From Schizochytrium sp. CCTCC M209059 (taxonomy: Eukaryota > Sar > Bigyra > Thraustochytrida > Thraustochytriidae), in assembly GCA_000818945.1 (NCBI GenBank), contig KN805374.1, positions 324,156 to 388,155 of the forward strand: DNA of 64,000 nt, in the 5' to 3' direction. Positions 54,646-64,000 of the stretch are shown here, piece by piece (within the stretch, counting starts at the first letter, position 1; each line of letters begins with the position of its first letter). The notes under the pieces were generated by a model that had not been told where the DNA came from, made no database searches, and saw only the letters and a list, made by a program, of their open reading frames with translations. A program made the translations under genes and the position numbers.

Positions 54646-56784
54646 TCAGGCTGTAGCTCGAGCAAAAAGCATAACATACGCGCTACGCTGATCCATGGTC
54701 TCTGCTTTCAATGCTCGGACACTGGAATCGTCATAATGAAACCATTGATCGCTGCGAGGCTCGAAACAATCTGCAGTGTAGTGCCCATGCGTACCCGATG
54801 CACCATAGTGATTCACCACGCCAATGAGATTGTACAGCAGCGGCTCTTGATAGCCATATGTGTCCTCGTGCGCGCCTTGGGCACAAAAAGGTCGCAAGTC
54901 GAAGTCGCTCAATGGAAAATTGACCACCGTCGCGAGTTTTGAGAATCCACTGCCGCGTGTGCTGCGCGTTCGCTGTAGAGAAGCGCCACGCGTTTGAAAA
55001 CGTTTCAGATGAATGACAATTACATCCGGGCAACGGGAAAGCGTCATTTGCTTCATGCACTCCGTGTGCGTACGGCACCGACCACAAAAGAAGCGATTCT
55101 CTCCCGATAAATGCTCGGGAGCGATGAACGCGTGCATGCAGGCTGCCAGTGAACACGAGGCTTCGTCTGGTACGGGAATGCTGAGGCTCCAAAAGGGGTC
55201 AAACACCATGCTCACGTGTCCGCAACGGCTACATGTAACCCGAGAGCACAACTGGCCGACAAAAATATCCTTGACGACGCTTTGGTTCAAAGCTTCATAA
55301 TGCGCCCACCACGCGCGCGCGCGCTCAGCGCCCTGAGCCTTTTCATCGTCTTGGATTTCCCTATACGCCTTGTCCTTGACCTCGTTAAGCTCTTCGTGGA
55401 GCGCATCTAAAAAGAAGACAAGGAATTCCTGCGCATCCTGTTGCTCGAAGCCAGCAAATTGAGGCGCCGAGCGAGCCATGACCGATTTTATTAATTGCGG
55501 CCGAAAAGCAAGTTCATGAGACGAGCGCCAATGCTCGACAAGAGTCTCGGTGAAAGCACGAGTCAAGGGTTGTGGCTTGATGCCTACGGGAAGCCCGGGC
55601 GAGTCCTCGCTTCCCAACATGACCTCTGCAAGCATACCACAATGCATGAGACACTGCAAGACAGCATTCATGTAGCATGTATTGCCCATATTGGCGAGTC
55701 CTCGTGTCCCACCAGTCAATTGGGCCACGTAACTTCGACGCCAGCCCCGATTCCGAAGCTGATACCAGTCGTCTGAGGTGCTCGTAGGCTGTGGGACCGA
55801 CGAGCTCGGCCCCTCATACCATCCCTGCGAGGCAGCCTCGCGGTACCAGGTCTGTTCCATGTATGGATCACCCGGTGCCAAAGTTTCTGCGGATGTAGTT
55901 TGTGAGAGAGCGCGCACATCCTCGCGCCTAGCAATGTTTCGCGTCGTGGCATGAAGGAACTCGTCGGCAAGTTGTGGTACAGGTCGTATCTGCCGACGAG
56001 ACTCGAGGGTCTGGGCCTCTCCTACTGATGGCTCATTCCCTTCGTAAACGACTCCATTGAGTTGCACAGGAGCCTGGCGGTGCGCTGATCGCACGCGGCA
56101 CGCTGCTCCGTGGGCGAGTTCCACTTTTTCAAGCTTTTCGCCTGGATGACCTTGCCGAAAGCTTACGGTGAGCTCTTCGCGAGCAGGGTCAATGCTCTCA
56201 ACAACACCTTGTACCCACCGACCGCCTTGCCGACACACCTCGACCAAACTTCCGCCTTCGAGTTCCAGCGGTGCAGGAGGGTTCATTCGCGTAGCTTCGT
56301 GGATCGCTCTGACGCATCGTCGATGGTAGGGATCGCGCATATCGAGCGCAACTTGTGCGCCGTCGCCGGATCGCCGAAAGACAACCGTTGAGTCCTGCAC
56401 ATATTCTACCAAGGCACCACGCCAGGCTTGACAGGAATCGTCCTCGGCGAGGAGCCACGGAGACGCAATCGTGTACTTTACCCGCACGCTCGATGGCGTT
56501 ATTGCTTCCGAAGCCGACAGGGGCGCTGTCGTTGTTGGTGTTGTTGTAGCTGTCGGTGTCCTTGTTGTTGCCGCTGCTGCGCTCTTGAGCGCCGCCGCTG
56601 CCGACTCTGACTGCGGCGTCTCCTCTGCGGGTCCGTCTTTGCTCGATGGCGCTTGCAGGTCTTCCCTCGCGAGCGCCGTCATGCTGGCCACAGCCCCGCC
56701 GCCCAGGAGCCTGCCCCGCGTGCAGGCGCAGTGCGCTCGGCCTGGGCAGGTCGCGGTAGCGCATCTAGGCCTAGTCCGCAACAT
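54646..56784 (-). CDS. Ubiquitin-specific protease with N-terminal repeat domain
   Basis: A cysteine deubiquitinase. I start at the ATG at 56784 (712 residues); the ATG at 56682 is an alternative, because the stretch between them is arginine/cysteine-rich and holds a TAGGCCTA element. The catalytic Cys370 lies in LANMGNTCYMNAVLQ, with a QQDAQEFL segment, a four-cysteine zinc site (CSRCGHVS and FFCGRCRTH pairs) and His668 in GTHGHYTADC, then a WFHYDDSSV end. This is a complete USP fold, closest in motif order to the USP2/USP8/USP21 type. The N-terminal half (about residues 105-235) has two repeats of the form WRGALVEYV.D and WVQGVVESID..REELTVSF that resemble Tudor/agenet-like SH3 barrels, and later tryptophan-rich WYREAASQGWYEG and DDWYQLRNRGW segments. 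The substrate is unknown. Confidence 0.93.
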   Translation of the reverse strand: MLRTRPRCATATCPGRAHCACTRGRLLGGGAVASMTALAREDLQAPSSKDGPAEETPQSESAAAALKSAAAATTRTPTATTTPTTTAPLSASEAITPSSVRVKYTIASPWLLAEDDSCQAWRGALVEYVQDSTVVFRRSGDGAQVALDMRDPYHRRCVRAIHEATRMNPPAPLELEGGSLVEVCRQGGRWVQGVVESIDPAREELTVSFRQGHPGEKLEKVELAHGAACRVRSAHRQAPVQLNGVVYEGNEPSVGEAQTLESRRQIRPVPQLADEFLHATTRNIARREDVRALSQTTSAETLAPGDPYMEQTWYREAASQGWYEGPSSSVPQPTSTSDDWYQLRNRGWRRSYVAQLTGGTRGLANMGNTCYMNAVLQCLMHCGMLAEVMLGSEDSPGLPVGIKPQPLTRAFTETLVEHWRSSHELAFRPQLIKSVMARSAPQFAGFEQQDAQEFLVFFLDALHEELNEVKDKAYREIQDDEKAQGAERARAWWAHYEALNQSVVKDIFVGQLCSRVTCSRCGHVSMVFDPFWSLSIPVPDEASCSLAACMHAFIAPEHLSGENRFFCGRCRTHTECMKQMTLSRCPDVIVIHLKRFQTRGASLQRTRSTRGSGFSKLATVVNFPLSDFDLRPFCAQGAHEDTYGYQEPLLYNLIGVVNHYGASGTHGHYTADCFEPRSDQWFHYDDSSVRALKAETMDQRSAYVMLFARATA

Positions 56785-57755
56785 GGCGGGACGCCCTGCA
56801 CTCAGCTCAGAACCACCAGGTTCACCTCGCCGGCTCGCCTGCCTGACGTGGGGCTGGAGCTGCGACCGGTGCAGGGCCGCGCCCCTGCCCGCGACACGTC
56901 GAGGCTGGGCGCGTTGACGTTCTGACACGCCCGGCTGCGCGACGGGAGAACCGATGAAAAGGTGGAATGCATAGCCAGGCGTATATACGTACGTACGTGA
57001 GTGTGGTAGGTAGGGAAATGGACGAGCACAAGCACGTTTTTCTTCTTCATCGATGGACTTGTCATCTTCATAATCTTTTTCGTCGTGATCAAGATATTGG
57101 GTAGACGCAAGAATTAAATTGAGAACAAGAAACGAAGGAACAAGTGTTTAAATGAATGAATAGTCAAATGGGGTTGATAGCAATCTGAAAAAGCAGCTCC
57201 ATGTTGCAGCGTGGGTTTCGTTTTGCAACCTGCTTTTGTGCTCACAACCTGCTTTCGTTCTTGCAACCTACTTTCATTCTTGCAGCTTGATATTTTCTAT
57301 TATTGAGAGTGTGCCTTTGGTTTTAACAATGGACTTTTGCTTGTCTAGCTCAGTGTGATCTTCCGAAAGAGTGAATTGCAAGGCATTTTGCGAATGAAAA
57401 AAATGTAAGGTGAGCAGGAGCCCAATCAAAGCTGATTCACTCTAATTCCACCCCTTTAAGCTGTCTCGGACTTGCACAAACGACAAACACGCACAATATG
57501 ATGCCAAAGAACTGCCATCCTCATGGCCCGTAGCGACACTTGAGCGAGCCTTTTGCGCTCGGTGAAACTCAGGAATCCATGACGCGAAGAACAACAGACT
57601 CGCGACGCCACTGCACGGCGTCGCGAGCTGCGAGCTGCGAGCTGCGCGCGGGGGCGCAGCGCTGCGCTTGGTCTCGCAACCGCTGCGCACGGGGTGGCAG
57701 CGTCTGTCTTGCGCAGGTCTGAGCGCGCTTAGCCTCACCCGATACGAGCTGCAAG
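56785..57755. other. Divergent intergenic region between USP and the APP1-like gene
   Basis: It contains a TATA-like GTATATACGTACG near 56982, a degenerate 19-bp repeat at 57224-57298 and, just before the downstream gene, a GCGAGCTGCGAGCTGCG run near 57625. No supported gene. Confidence 0.55.
57224..57298. repeat. Degenerate 19-bp tandem repeat (GCAACCTGCTTTCGTTCTT-like)
   Basis: Three to four imperfect units in AT-rich DNA of the divergent promoter. Confidence 0.75.
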
Positions 57756-59618
57756 ATGCTCGATTCGCGCGTGGACGTGGACGACGCTGTCGCCGAGGAG
57801 CAAGCGAACGAGCTGTACGCCGCCAAGACATGCGTGAACAAGGTGATCATAGTAGTCGCTGGCATCGTACTTGTCGCGAGCGTGACCGCGTGGATCACCA
57901 TCAGCGGCTCTAATGTGGGCGTGCGGCCCGGGTCCGGCACCAAGGCAAAGCTAGCGCCGGCGCTCGCGTTGATCTCGGGTTGCGCGCTTCTCGCGGCGCT
58001 CATGGCACACAGGCAGTGCGTGAGGCCTACCGCCGCCAAAGCGTACTCGCTGCTGCCGCTTCGGGGCGTGCGCCGCCGAGAATCGGCGGGAATATGGCTT
58101 ACCGAGATAACGCCCGGCAGACGCGACTCGGAATTGAACTTTTTTGGAAGTGCATTTGACGACAAGCTTGATTTCGTCCTCAAGGCCGTCCAGACGGGCG
58201 ACATTCGAGACGCTAATTGCGCAGAGGCTGTGGTAAGCGTCTTTCTCTCCTTTGAGGCTGCGCAGGATCTTGGTGAGTTCAAGCTTGCTCTCGATCATGA
58301 GCTGCGTGAACTCGGAAGTTCGCTTTATTCCCTCGTCTTTGAACTACTTGGTCTCGAATCGCGAGCTGCGCTCTTGGCGCACATTAACCAGGTGCAACCC
58401 GTTGCAGACACGGGCGTGGCCGTCGGGCCGTCGTCGACGCCGCGCATCATTGTGCTGAGTGACATGGACGACACGCTTGTGTCGACCTTTAAGGACCAGC
58501 GCTTCCCTTTCAACACCATGTACCCTGGCGTGCGGCAATTCTATCACGAGCTGATTCGCTCAGAGGGCGCGCAAGACATGCCGGCGGACTGGAACAAGGC
58601 AAAGGATCAGGTCATTTTTGTGACGGCGCGCCCGAGTTGGCTCAATCCCTGGACACGGAACGAGATGCGCCGGCACGGTTTTGCCCGGTCCGTTGCACTC
58701 ACGGGATCATCAGTGAGCTTTATCACACCGGCGCAAATGCTCTATCGCAAAACAACGCAGTGCTCTCAGATACGTGCTCTCTTTCCAGAGTGTGTATTCT
58801 ATCTTGTAGGTGACAATGGCCAGCGAGACATTGATCTTGGAAAGGAATTGCTACGTCTCAACCTCGTCCGTGCTGTCTTCATTCACGACATTTTCGAGCC
58901 TCTCTCATACGGACAGCCCCGGGTCAACAATACTGACTCGGTGGGACGGCGCGTACCATCTGAATCGAAGAATTGTGCGACAGCGGACGCCACGGTTTCG
59001 GCCGTCCCAACGTTGCCACCAGAGCCGACAAGGGCAGTCTTGCCAAGGGATGATGGTTCCACGTGGGTGGATCGACCGGTGGGAGAGCTCGCTGCAGAGG
59101 CCAGTGACAACGTACGCGGCCTCGATCTGGAGGCCCCGTGTATCGTCGACTTGGAGTCGCACGCTGAAGGCGCTGGAACGCAGCCTGCTGCGGCGGGAGC
59201 GTCGATTGTCCGTCAACGATCAACGGGCGAGCTAGACCGCGATTTATTTGTTTCGCAAAGTGTTCCGGATGGATATCGCAACGAGGAATGCAACGAAGCA
59301 GGTATTGTACTTTTTCAAAGCTATGCAGGCGCCGCTGTGGCAGCCCATGAAATGGGCATCTTTTCCACGCAGGCGTTAATGAATGTGGCTACCGAGAGCG
59401 CCAAGGACTTTTCGAGGATTCAATTCTCTCGAGGTTGGCAGCGCATCCGTCAGAGAGAAGTTTACCTCCGCGATATTGCTCGCGTCTCGCACAACCTCCA
59501 CGACCATGAAGATACCTTGAATTTTCTCAAGACCGTGCACGACAACATCGATGTGGCCCCTGAATCACAGTCGCTGCCGCCTCTGCTCACTGCAGCGCCC
59601 CTGAGTATAGCATCATGA
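57756..59618 (+). CDS. APP1/LNS2-type phosphatidate-phosphatase-like protein with two membrane segments
   Basis: Probably dephosphorylates a lipid phosphate such as phosphatidic acid. 620 residues. Two hydrophobic segments lie near residues 30-52 and 67-84, predicting membrane anchorage at the N-terminus. The catalytic part (about 230-390) is HAD-like: IIVLSDMDDTL with the DxDxT nucleophile motif at 236-240, then PFNTMYPGVRQFYHEL, VTARPSW, a SITPAQM-like SFITPAQ segment, and VGDNGQRDIDLG. These are the motifs of the yeast App1 catalytic (DUF2183) family. The C-terminal region (about 420-620) is not recognised. Convergent with B9D1. Confidence 0.8.
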   Translation: MLDSRVDVDDAVAEEQANELYAAKTCVNKVIIVVAGIVLVASVTAWITISGSNVGVRPGSGTKAKLAPALALISGCALLAALMAHRQCVRPTAAKAYSLLPLRGVRRRESAGIWLTEITPGRRDSELNFFGSAFDDKLDFVLKAVQTGDIRDANCAEAVVSVFLSFEAAQDLGEFKLALDHELRELGSSLYSLVFELLGLESRAALLAHINQVQPVADTGVAVGPSSTPRIIVLSDMDDTLVSTFKDQRFPFNTMYPGVRQFYHELIRSEGAQDMPADWNKAKDQVIFVTARPSWLNPWTRNEMRRHGFARSVALTGSSVSFITPAQMLYRKTTQCSQIRALFPECVFYLVGDNGQRDIDLGKELLRLNLVRAVFIHDIFEPLSYGQPRVNNTDSVGRRVPSESKNCATADATVSAVPTLPPEPTRAVLPRDDGSTWVDRPVGELAAEASDNVRGLDLEAPCIVDLESHAEGAGTQPAAAGASIVRQRSTGELDRDLFVSQSVPDGYRNEECNEAGIVLFQSYAGAAVAAHEMGIFSTQALMNVATESAKDFSRIQFSRGWQRIRQREVYLRDIARVSHNLHDHEDTLNFLKTVHDNIDVAPESQSLPPLLTAAPLSIAS

Positions 59619-59784
59619 GGAGGGCTTACGACACGAGGTGTTATTTGTTTGTATGTTTCTCGAGTTGTCTTGTGATAGAAATACAAAGGGTGAACGATTT
59701 AAGAAAGAAAGAAAAAAAAAACAATCATGGTCCTTGTGCGAGGGAGCGAGACAAGGTCTCCTTTGCTCGCGCTGCGTTCGTTAT

Positions 59785-60423
59785 TTAGCTGTAGCCGAGC
59801 GCGGTGTGACCTTGAAGTCGGACCATGAATACGAGCTTGACCACTCCGGCCGAGACTACGCGCACAGATTCTCGCCCGGGACATGCCGTTGAGAACTTGG
59901 CATCATAGAATTCTGCTGGCTCCGAGGTTAAAGAAGCGATTGCATCTCCAAGAATCGTGCTCGTGAGCGGCGTAAAGAGCTTGCAATAGCGCACAACTTG
60001 ACCCGGTTGCGTCGGAACGCGAGCAGCGGCGTAGCCAATAATGTTCCGATTTCCATCGCGCAAGCACAACGCGACGCGTGGCCAGCCCGCTGCGTTCGTC
60101 GTCTGGAAGCTGGCTTCAATCGGGAAATTCCACGTTACTGATGGGGAGTCCTCGTTGACTACCTGGTTTCGTGCAGCCTGCGTCTCAGAGGTTTCCTCGC
60201 CGCCAAGGGATTGCCAGTCTGCTCCTACGACAAACTCATACGCGCAGCTCACTTCGTCAACGTTTGTGAGCTGTCCGCTTTCAATGCGCCCAAATACATG
60301 CACCTGAAAGCCCCGTTGCTCTTGTGGCTGCGTCTGCGTTGCTCCGAGTGCGCCTGGCACGTCGCGCGGTACTCCGTGTGAGCTCGTCGATCGAGCGGAC
60401 CCCGCGGCCGAGACACCCGCCAT
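59785..60423 (-). CDS. B9D1: B9 domain-containing protein 1, ciliary transition zone
   Basis: A component of the B9/MKS complex at the transition zone of cilia and flagella, where it controls entry of membrane proteins. 212 residues. The first 35 residues are Ser/Ala-rich. The B9 domain (about 36-195) has the expected order: FQVHVFGRIESGQL, a CAYEFVVGADWQSLGG segment, WNFPIEASFQTTNAAGWPRV, GYAAARVPTQPG, and an ESVRVVSAGVVKLVF end that mirrors the RV.S.G.V.L.F block of human B9D1 followed by LGY. Single exon. It is the strongest sign that the organism builds a cilium or flagellum. Confidence 0.93.
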   Translation of the reverse strand: MAGVSAAGSARSTSSHGVPRDVPGALGATQTQPQEQRGFQVHVFGRIESGQLTNVDEVSCAYEFVVGADWQSLGGEETSETQAARNQVVNEDSPSVTWNFPIEASFQTTNAAGWPRVALCLRDGNRNIIGYAAARVPTQPGQVVRYCKLFTPLTSTILGDAIASLTSEPAEFYDAKFSTACPGRESVRVVSAGVVKLVFMVRLQGHTALGYS

Positions 60424-61029
60424 ATTTTGTAGCTTTTCACACCGCGCGAGCTCTCGCGCGTGCTTGATGCGACAGCCAGCCTAGCTTTGCCGAGACCCAA
60501 CAAGCTTTTGCTTTGACTGTCCCAATGACGCTACTGCCGCTCTGCGCCAGCGGCTACGGCATTTGACTTTTTTTGCTTTTACAACTCAACGGTCTTGTTG
60601 GGATACCTAAGTCCATATCATTTACTACATCAATACAAAATGACGCACAAGAAGAATGGCAATCGCAACGAAGCCGCTTTGCTCGAGGAGCGTAGTCTGC
60701 GTCTGCAGAGCGCTCGCCTGCTCGCTTCGGGGCGTGGACCGTGAGGTTGGCACAGACCTAGTAGTCAAGCGGATGTGTTACAAAGAAGTAATCTGTCCTT
60801 ACCACGTTGCTCGCTTACTTATTTGCTTGTTTGCTTGCTTGCTTAGGAGCGGCGGCGTTGCACAATGCACGGAATTATTTGCAAGCTGAGCAAAGCTGAG
60901 CTTGGCGCAGACGCGCAACAACAGGCGGGCTTGAAGAAGTAAAGCAGAGCACGCGCTTGCGGTCGCTGCTCTTTCTTTGTGGCTCGTGCAACTGAGCGCA
61001 AGAGAATCTTGGTCCAGAAAGAAAGTAAG
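60424..61029. other. Divergent region between B9D1 and the GH43 gene
   Basis: About 600 bases with promoter-like AT patches and a TTGCTTGC run near 60820-60845. No supported gene. Confidence 0.5.
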
Positions 61030-62238
61030 ATGAGCAGCAAGGCGTGTGGCAACGGTATCTGCCGGCTGATGCTGGCAACGACTGCAGCGACGATCTTGAC
61101 GCTGAGTGCTTTCCCAAGCGTCGTTGAGGGTCGCAGCGTGCTGCATGACGAGACATCCGACTTTAGGCCTCATGCGCTTGCCGATGTGTATAGTAATCCG
61201 GTGATTGCGGATCATAACCTAGCAGACCCCGTAGTCCTGCGCATGAATGGCACCTTCTACCTGTACTCGACGGGCGATGTGCATCGCGAAGATACACCTC
61301 AGCCAGGCATGCCAGGCAATATGGAATCGATTGTCTTTTCCTCGGCCGAGGCTCGACGCGCGTACGCCTCGTCGTCGCCTGTCAACGGAGGTCCGACGGA
61401 TTGTGGATATAGGGTTTTCGTGTCTGAAGATCTCATCAATTGGCGACGAGGGCCCGTCGTCTTTGCGCCGCCGGATCAGTTGTGTGGAAATTGGGCTCCG
61501 CACGTGTGGCATGACAAGTCGTCAGGATATATTTTCATGTACTACACTCATCGCGAGAGCGTGGGTGTTGCTCGCGCCACCTCTCCCATGGGGCCCTTCG
61601 AGAATGCCAAAATGCTTGTCGACCGTGCCATTGACCCGTTCCTACTCGTAGATGACGACCTCGGACTTTATCTCTACGTGGTAAACATTCCGCAGTCGCA
61701 TATTTCTGTGCAAAAGATGGTTTCTCCAACCGAACTTGATCCTAATTCAACCGCCAAGGTTGTGCTGGAGCACGAAGACATTCCGTGGGAATGTCACGGA
61801 GGCCAGATCAACGAAGCGCCATGGGTCTTTCGTCATAATGAGACGTTTTACATGCTGTATTCGGGATCATTCTTCAATGTAGACTTTTATGCTGTTGGCT
61901 ACGCGACAGCTTCGCGCCCGGACGAAGCATTTACACGTAACTACGAGCTCAACCCAATCATGCATCATACCGACACAGTTCATGGACCAGGTCATGTGGC
62001 CGTTGTTTACGACGACGCGAACGAGCCCTGGCTAGTGTACCATCAAAAGATGGAAGCTGTAAAGATGGGTCAAGATCGTCGCATTTGCATCGATCGTCTT
62101 GTTATCGAGCCTGACGGGCGCCTAGCCGTCAATGTGACTCGTGGCGAGAATGTTGTGGGGCCTCTGATCAACTCTAGTCGCAATTACCCGGGTCCCGAGA
62201 TGTTTTTGGAGCTCGAATCGCAGCTCGCGGCGCTCTGA
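61030..62238 (+). CDS. Secreted GH43-family glycoside hydrolase
   Basis: Cleaves arabinan, xylan or related side chains. 402 residues from the ATG at 61030; the open frame further upstream lacks an ATG. The start has a typical signal peptide (a hydrophobic stretch at about residues 12-28, then VVEG). The five-bladed propeller motifs fit GH43: Asp66 in NLADPVVLRMNGTFYLYST (general base), Asp202 in AIDPFLLVDDDLGLYLY (pKa modulator) and Glu262 in INEAPWVF (general acid). NXS/T glycosylation sites are present. The specificity cannot be told. It may help a heterotroph use plant or algal walls. Confidence 0.9.
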   Translation: MSSKACGNGICRLMLATTAATILTLSAFPSVVEGRSVLHDETSDFRPHALADVYSNPVIADHNLADPVVLRMNGTFYLYSTGDVHREDTPQPGMPGNMESIVFSSAEARRAYASSSPVNGGPTDCGYRVFVSEDLINWRRGPVVFAPPDQLCGNWAPHVWHDKSSGYIFMYYTHRESVGVARATSPMGPFENAKMLVDRAIDPFLLVDDDLGLYLYVVNIPQSHISVQKMVSPTELDPNSTAKVVLEHEDIPWECHGGQINEAPWVFRHNETFYMLYSGSFFNVDFYAVGYATASRPDEAFTRNYELNPIMHHTDTVHGPGHVAVVYDDANEPWLVYHQKMEAVKMGQDRRICIDRLVIEPDGRLAVNVTRGENVVGPLINSSRNYPGPEMFLELESQLAAL

Positions 62239-62474
62239 TATTAAAGGTGGGATTATAATTAGAGAAAACAAAAAAAGCAATGAACGAACGAACGAAAGAG
62301 CAAGAGAATTTCCAATGCCTTTTTGCGCTGCGCTTTCCGCGGATTTTGCTTTCTGGCTTGCCTCCACTTTTTTCGGCACGCAGTCTTGCAAACATTCAAT
62401 CTAGGACTGTATACTCAACTTGCCTTGCCTTTGCTTGCCTCACCTCGCCTTGAGACCAATTCCTCAATAAGACA
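62239..62474. other. Short intergenic region between GH43 and KxDL-like genes
   Basis: Contains a GAAC/CGAA run near 62280-62300 and a TTGCC-rich leader. No gene. Confidence 0.5.
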
Positions 62475-63251
62475 ATGATGGACGAGATCTCGAGCCCCAA
62501 GACCGGCGGTAGCAGTGGTAGCGGCGGCAGTGGTGGCAGCGGCGGCAGCGGTGGCAGGGGCAACGGGGGAAGGCCTAGCAACCCGAGCGAGTTCACGCTT
62601 TCCGCAGAGGAACTGGCGCTTCTGGAGGAGGTTGAGTCGAGCCTTGGCGGGACCTCGTTGACCTCGTTCCACGATGCCGACCTCGTCAGTGGCGTGCCCG
62701 AGGACCTGCGCGCCGAGCTTGCGGCGCTAGACAGACTTGTCGAGAGCTATGTCCCGACAAAAGCCGCCGGCGCGCCTCGTAGGCCAAGCGTAGACACTGA
62801 AGACGCAGCAGAAGACGTTAGTATTCATGCTTCACACAAGAATAGGCGCAACGTTGACCAAGATACCGTCGACGAAATTGCCGCTCGCGAGCAGGACGCG
62901 GACAACAGTGAAAGGACTACGACAGCGAGAGGAACGCAGGAAGAGAGCAACGACGGCGACAGCGTCGCGGGGACCTTTCTCGCAGACCAATTGTACAATA
63001 TGCTTTCACCGCGGGACCTTGAGCCCATCGCAATTCTCCAGGCGGAGTCGCTGGCTTCGGTCGCAAGCTCGACGGAGAAGCTTCGCGCTTTCAATGCGAT
63101 GTCGCATGAATTCTTTGATAGTGGTGCTGGGACCAGGCTTGATGCGCAGATTCATGAGGTGACCTCATTACTATCGCGCATGTCCTCGATATCTCGACGC
63201 GTCCACAATCTTCAAAGGCGGCTCGACGCTGCGCAGCAACCGTCTCGGTAG
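62475..63251 (+). CDS. KxDL-like (BORC subunit KXD1-like) protein
   Basis: A 258-residue protein. Residues about 13-32 are a glycine/serine repeat (GSGGSGG). The middle is acidic and disordered. The C-terminal region (about 165-257) is helical: FLADQLYNMLSPRDLEPIAI, then EKLRAFNAMSHEF, and SLLSRMSSISRRVHNLQRRL. The spacing resembles the KxDL domain, where a K-x-D-L block sits before I.rRI..Lk..L; here the motif itself is R-M-S-S, so the key residues are not conserved. In animals KXD1 belongs to the BORC complex that moves lysosomes. The family call is tentative. It follows the GH43 gene on the same strand. Confidence 0.45.
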   Translation: MMDEISSPKTGGSSGSGGSGGSGGSGGRGNGGRPSNPSEFTLSAEELALLEEVESSLGGTSLTSFHDADLVSGVPEDLRAELAALDRLVESYVPTKAAGAPRRPSVDTEDAAEDVSIHASHKNRRNVDQDTVDEIAAREQDADNSERTTTARGTQEESNDGDSVAGTFLADQLYNMLSPRDLEPIAILQAESLASVASSTEKLRAFNAMSHEFFDSGAGTRLDAQIHEVTSLLSRMSSISRRVHNLQRRLDAAQQPSR

Positions 63252-64000
63252 GCTCAGCTTGATAGCGGCAGCAGTCTTTGTAGTTGTAATGATGATTTAT
63301 TCTTCTATCTCGCTCAAGCGGCAAGCTGCAGAGAAGGGAGGCTGCAGAGACAACTTTTCTCAACATTCCTGCGCACTCCTGTCTTCTTGTCTGGCTGGCT
63401 GTGAGGTCTCTACTAGGCCTTCGACCTTCGTTCCAATCCCCGCGACAATGCCGGTCCAAAGCTTGTTGTATAGTGACAACAAATACAACATAAGGCGCCC
63501 AATACTTCCAGCCTGAGCATCGCTTTCTAAGGTGTTCTGCTCCTATGTTGCGGCAGCAGCAGCAGCAGCCTTGCAAAAAGAAGGCTGTACAAAAATACAT
63601 CACCTACTACTCTTCACCGCCAACAACGGCGACAAGTCTAACATCAACAGACGAACTCGCCGCTGCAGGCAGCCACTCTCTGCCCCTCCCTCGCCTTCCT
63701 CCAAGCGCTCCATCAAGCTTCGCTGCACGCCGCGACTTCCTGCTATCTGCTCTTTTCCCCCTCCCCGGTGCGCGCGCCGCAGGTTTTCGGACCAGCCCGG
63801 CCCCACCCGACACAGTGGCCATGGTGGCAGACAGCTGAGCGAGCGAGCTTCCTCCCTCCGTCTCACTCCCCTCCACAAAAGCAGGCCCCGCGCTGGCCAA
63901 GCTAAGCTCCGCCCCGCGCCGCGCCGTCTCCAACGTCCGCAGGCACGAGTCGCGCGCCCTCTCCGTTATCGGGGGTCGCCCGAGACCGACCGCCCGCCCG
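63252..64000. other. Right edge of the window, no supported gene
   Basis: Contains a short CAG run near 63553. A minus-strand frame at 63607-63822 begins MATVSGGAGLVRKP, but nothing confirms it. It could be the first exon of a gene running on this strand. Confidence 0.4.

Noticed and set aside
61030..62238. Upstream non-ATG starts for GH43, tryptophan synthase alpha, ATIC, the ADIP-like gene, USP and the sulfatase
   Set aside because: The longer frames begin at GTG or TTG, which are not normal starts for nuclear genes. In each case I moved the start to the first suitable ATG.
1..64000. tRNA, rRNA or CRISPR array
   Set aside because: I looked for the tRNA T-arm GGTTCGANNCC on both strands and for evenly spaced identical repeats with unique spacers and found none. 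A covariance-model search would be more sensitive.

Overview
This window is nuclear DNA from a single-celled eukaryote, probably one that builds a cilium or flagellum. The evidence is GT-AG introns with strong GTAAGT-like donors, long GC-rich single-exon genes, abundant simple repeats, and eukaryote-specific proteins: ribosomal protein eS1, condensin II subunit H2, an SRRM2/Cwc21 spliceosome protein, a USP deubiquitinase, a B9D1 transition-zone protein and a core-1-type galactosyltransferase. No plastid gene is visible. A heterotrophic stramenopile such as a thraustochytrid (Labyrinthulomycetes) is my best guess, but the sequence alone does not prove it. Two runs of about 160 N are assembly gaps.

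Layout. At the left edge is a three-exon fructose-1,6-bisphosphatase with an unexpected hydrophobic C-terminal tail. From 1.5 to 16.6 kb no convincing gene is seen, only microsatellites and short tandem repeats. From 16.7 kb the window is gene-dense: a MAPKKK-like kinase, an unrecognised protein with a possible tiny intron, eS1, homoserine dehydrogenase, a membrane-anchored sulfatase, a PP2C phosphatase, an SSX2IP/ADIP-like coiled-coil protein, an NTF2-like tail-anchored protein divergent from an SRRM2/Cwc21 protein, a NAT16/HISAT-like acetyltransferase interrupted by a gap, bifunctional ATIC, acetolactate synthase small subunit, a GT31 galactosyltransferase with a 27-nt microexon, tryptophan synthase alpha, a phosphopantetheinyl transferase, condensin II subunit H2, a USP deubiquitinase, an APP1/LNS2-type phosphatase, B9D1, a secreted GH43 glycosidase and a KxDL-like protein.

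How the genes fit together. They are mostly unrelated housekeeping genes. Three belong to amino-acid synthesis (homoserine, branched-chain, tryptophan) and one to purine synthesis, which suggests a prototroph. GH43 and the sulfatase would suit scavenging of sulfated or plant/algal polysaccharides. B9D1 and SSX2IP point to a centriole/cilium, and condensin II to mitosis.

The best leads outside the genes are a GCAAGTGCGCTAT-like motif clustered upstream of several genes, an over-represented palindrome TAGGCCTA, a nested perfect inverted repeat at 19.1 kb, and several families of short degenerate tandem repeats in intergenic DNA. All introns, starts and families were worked out by eye; no search or alignment was run.
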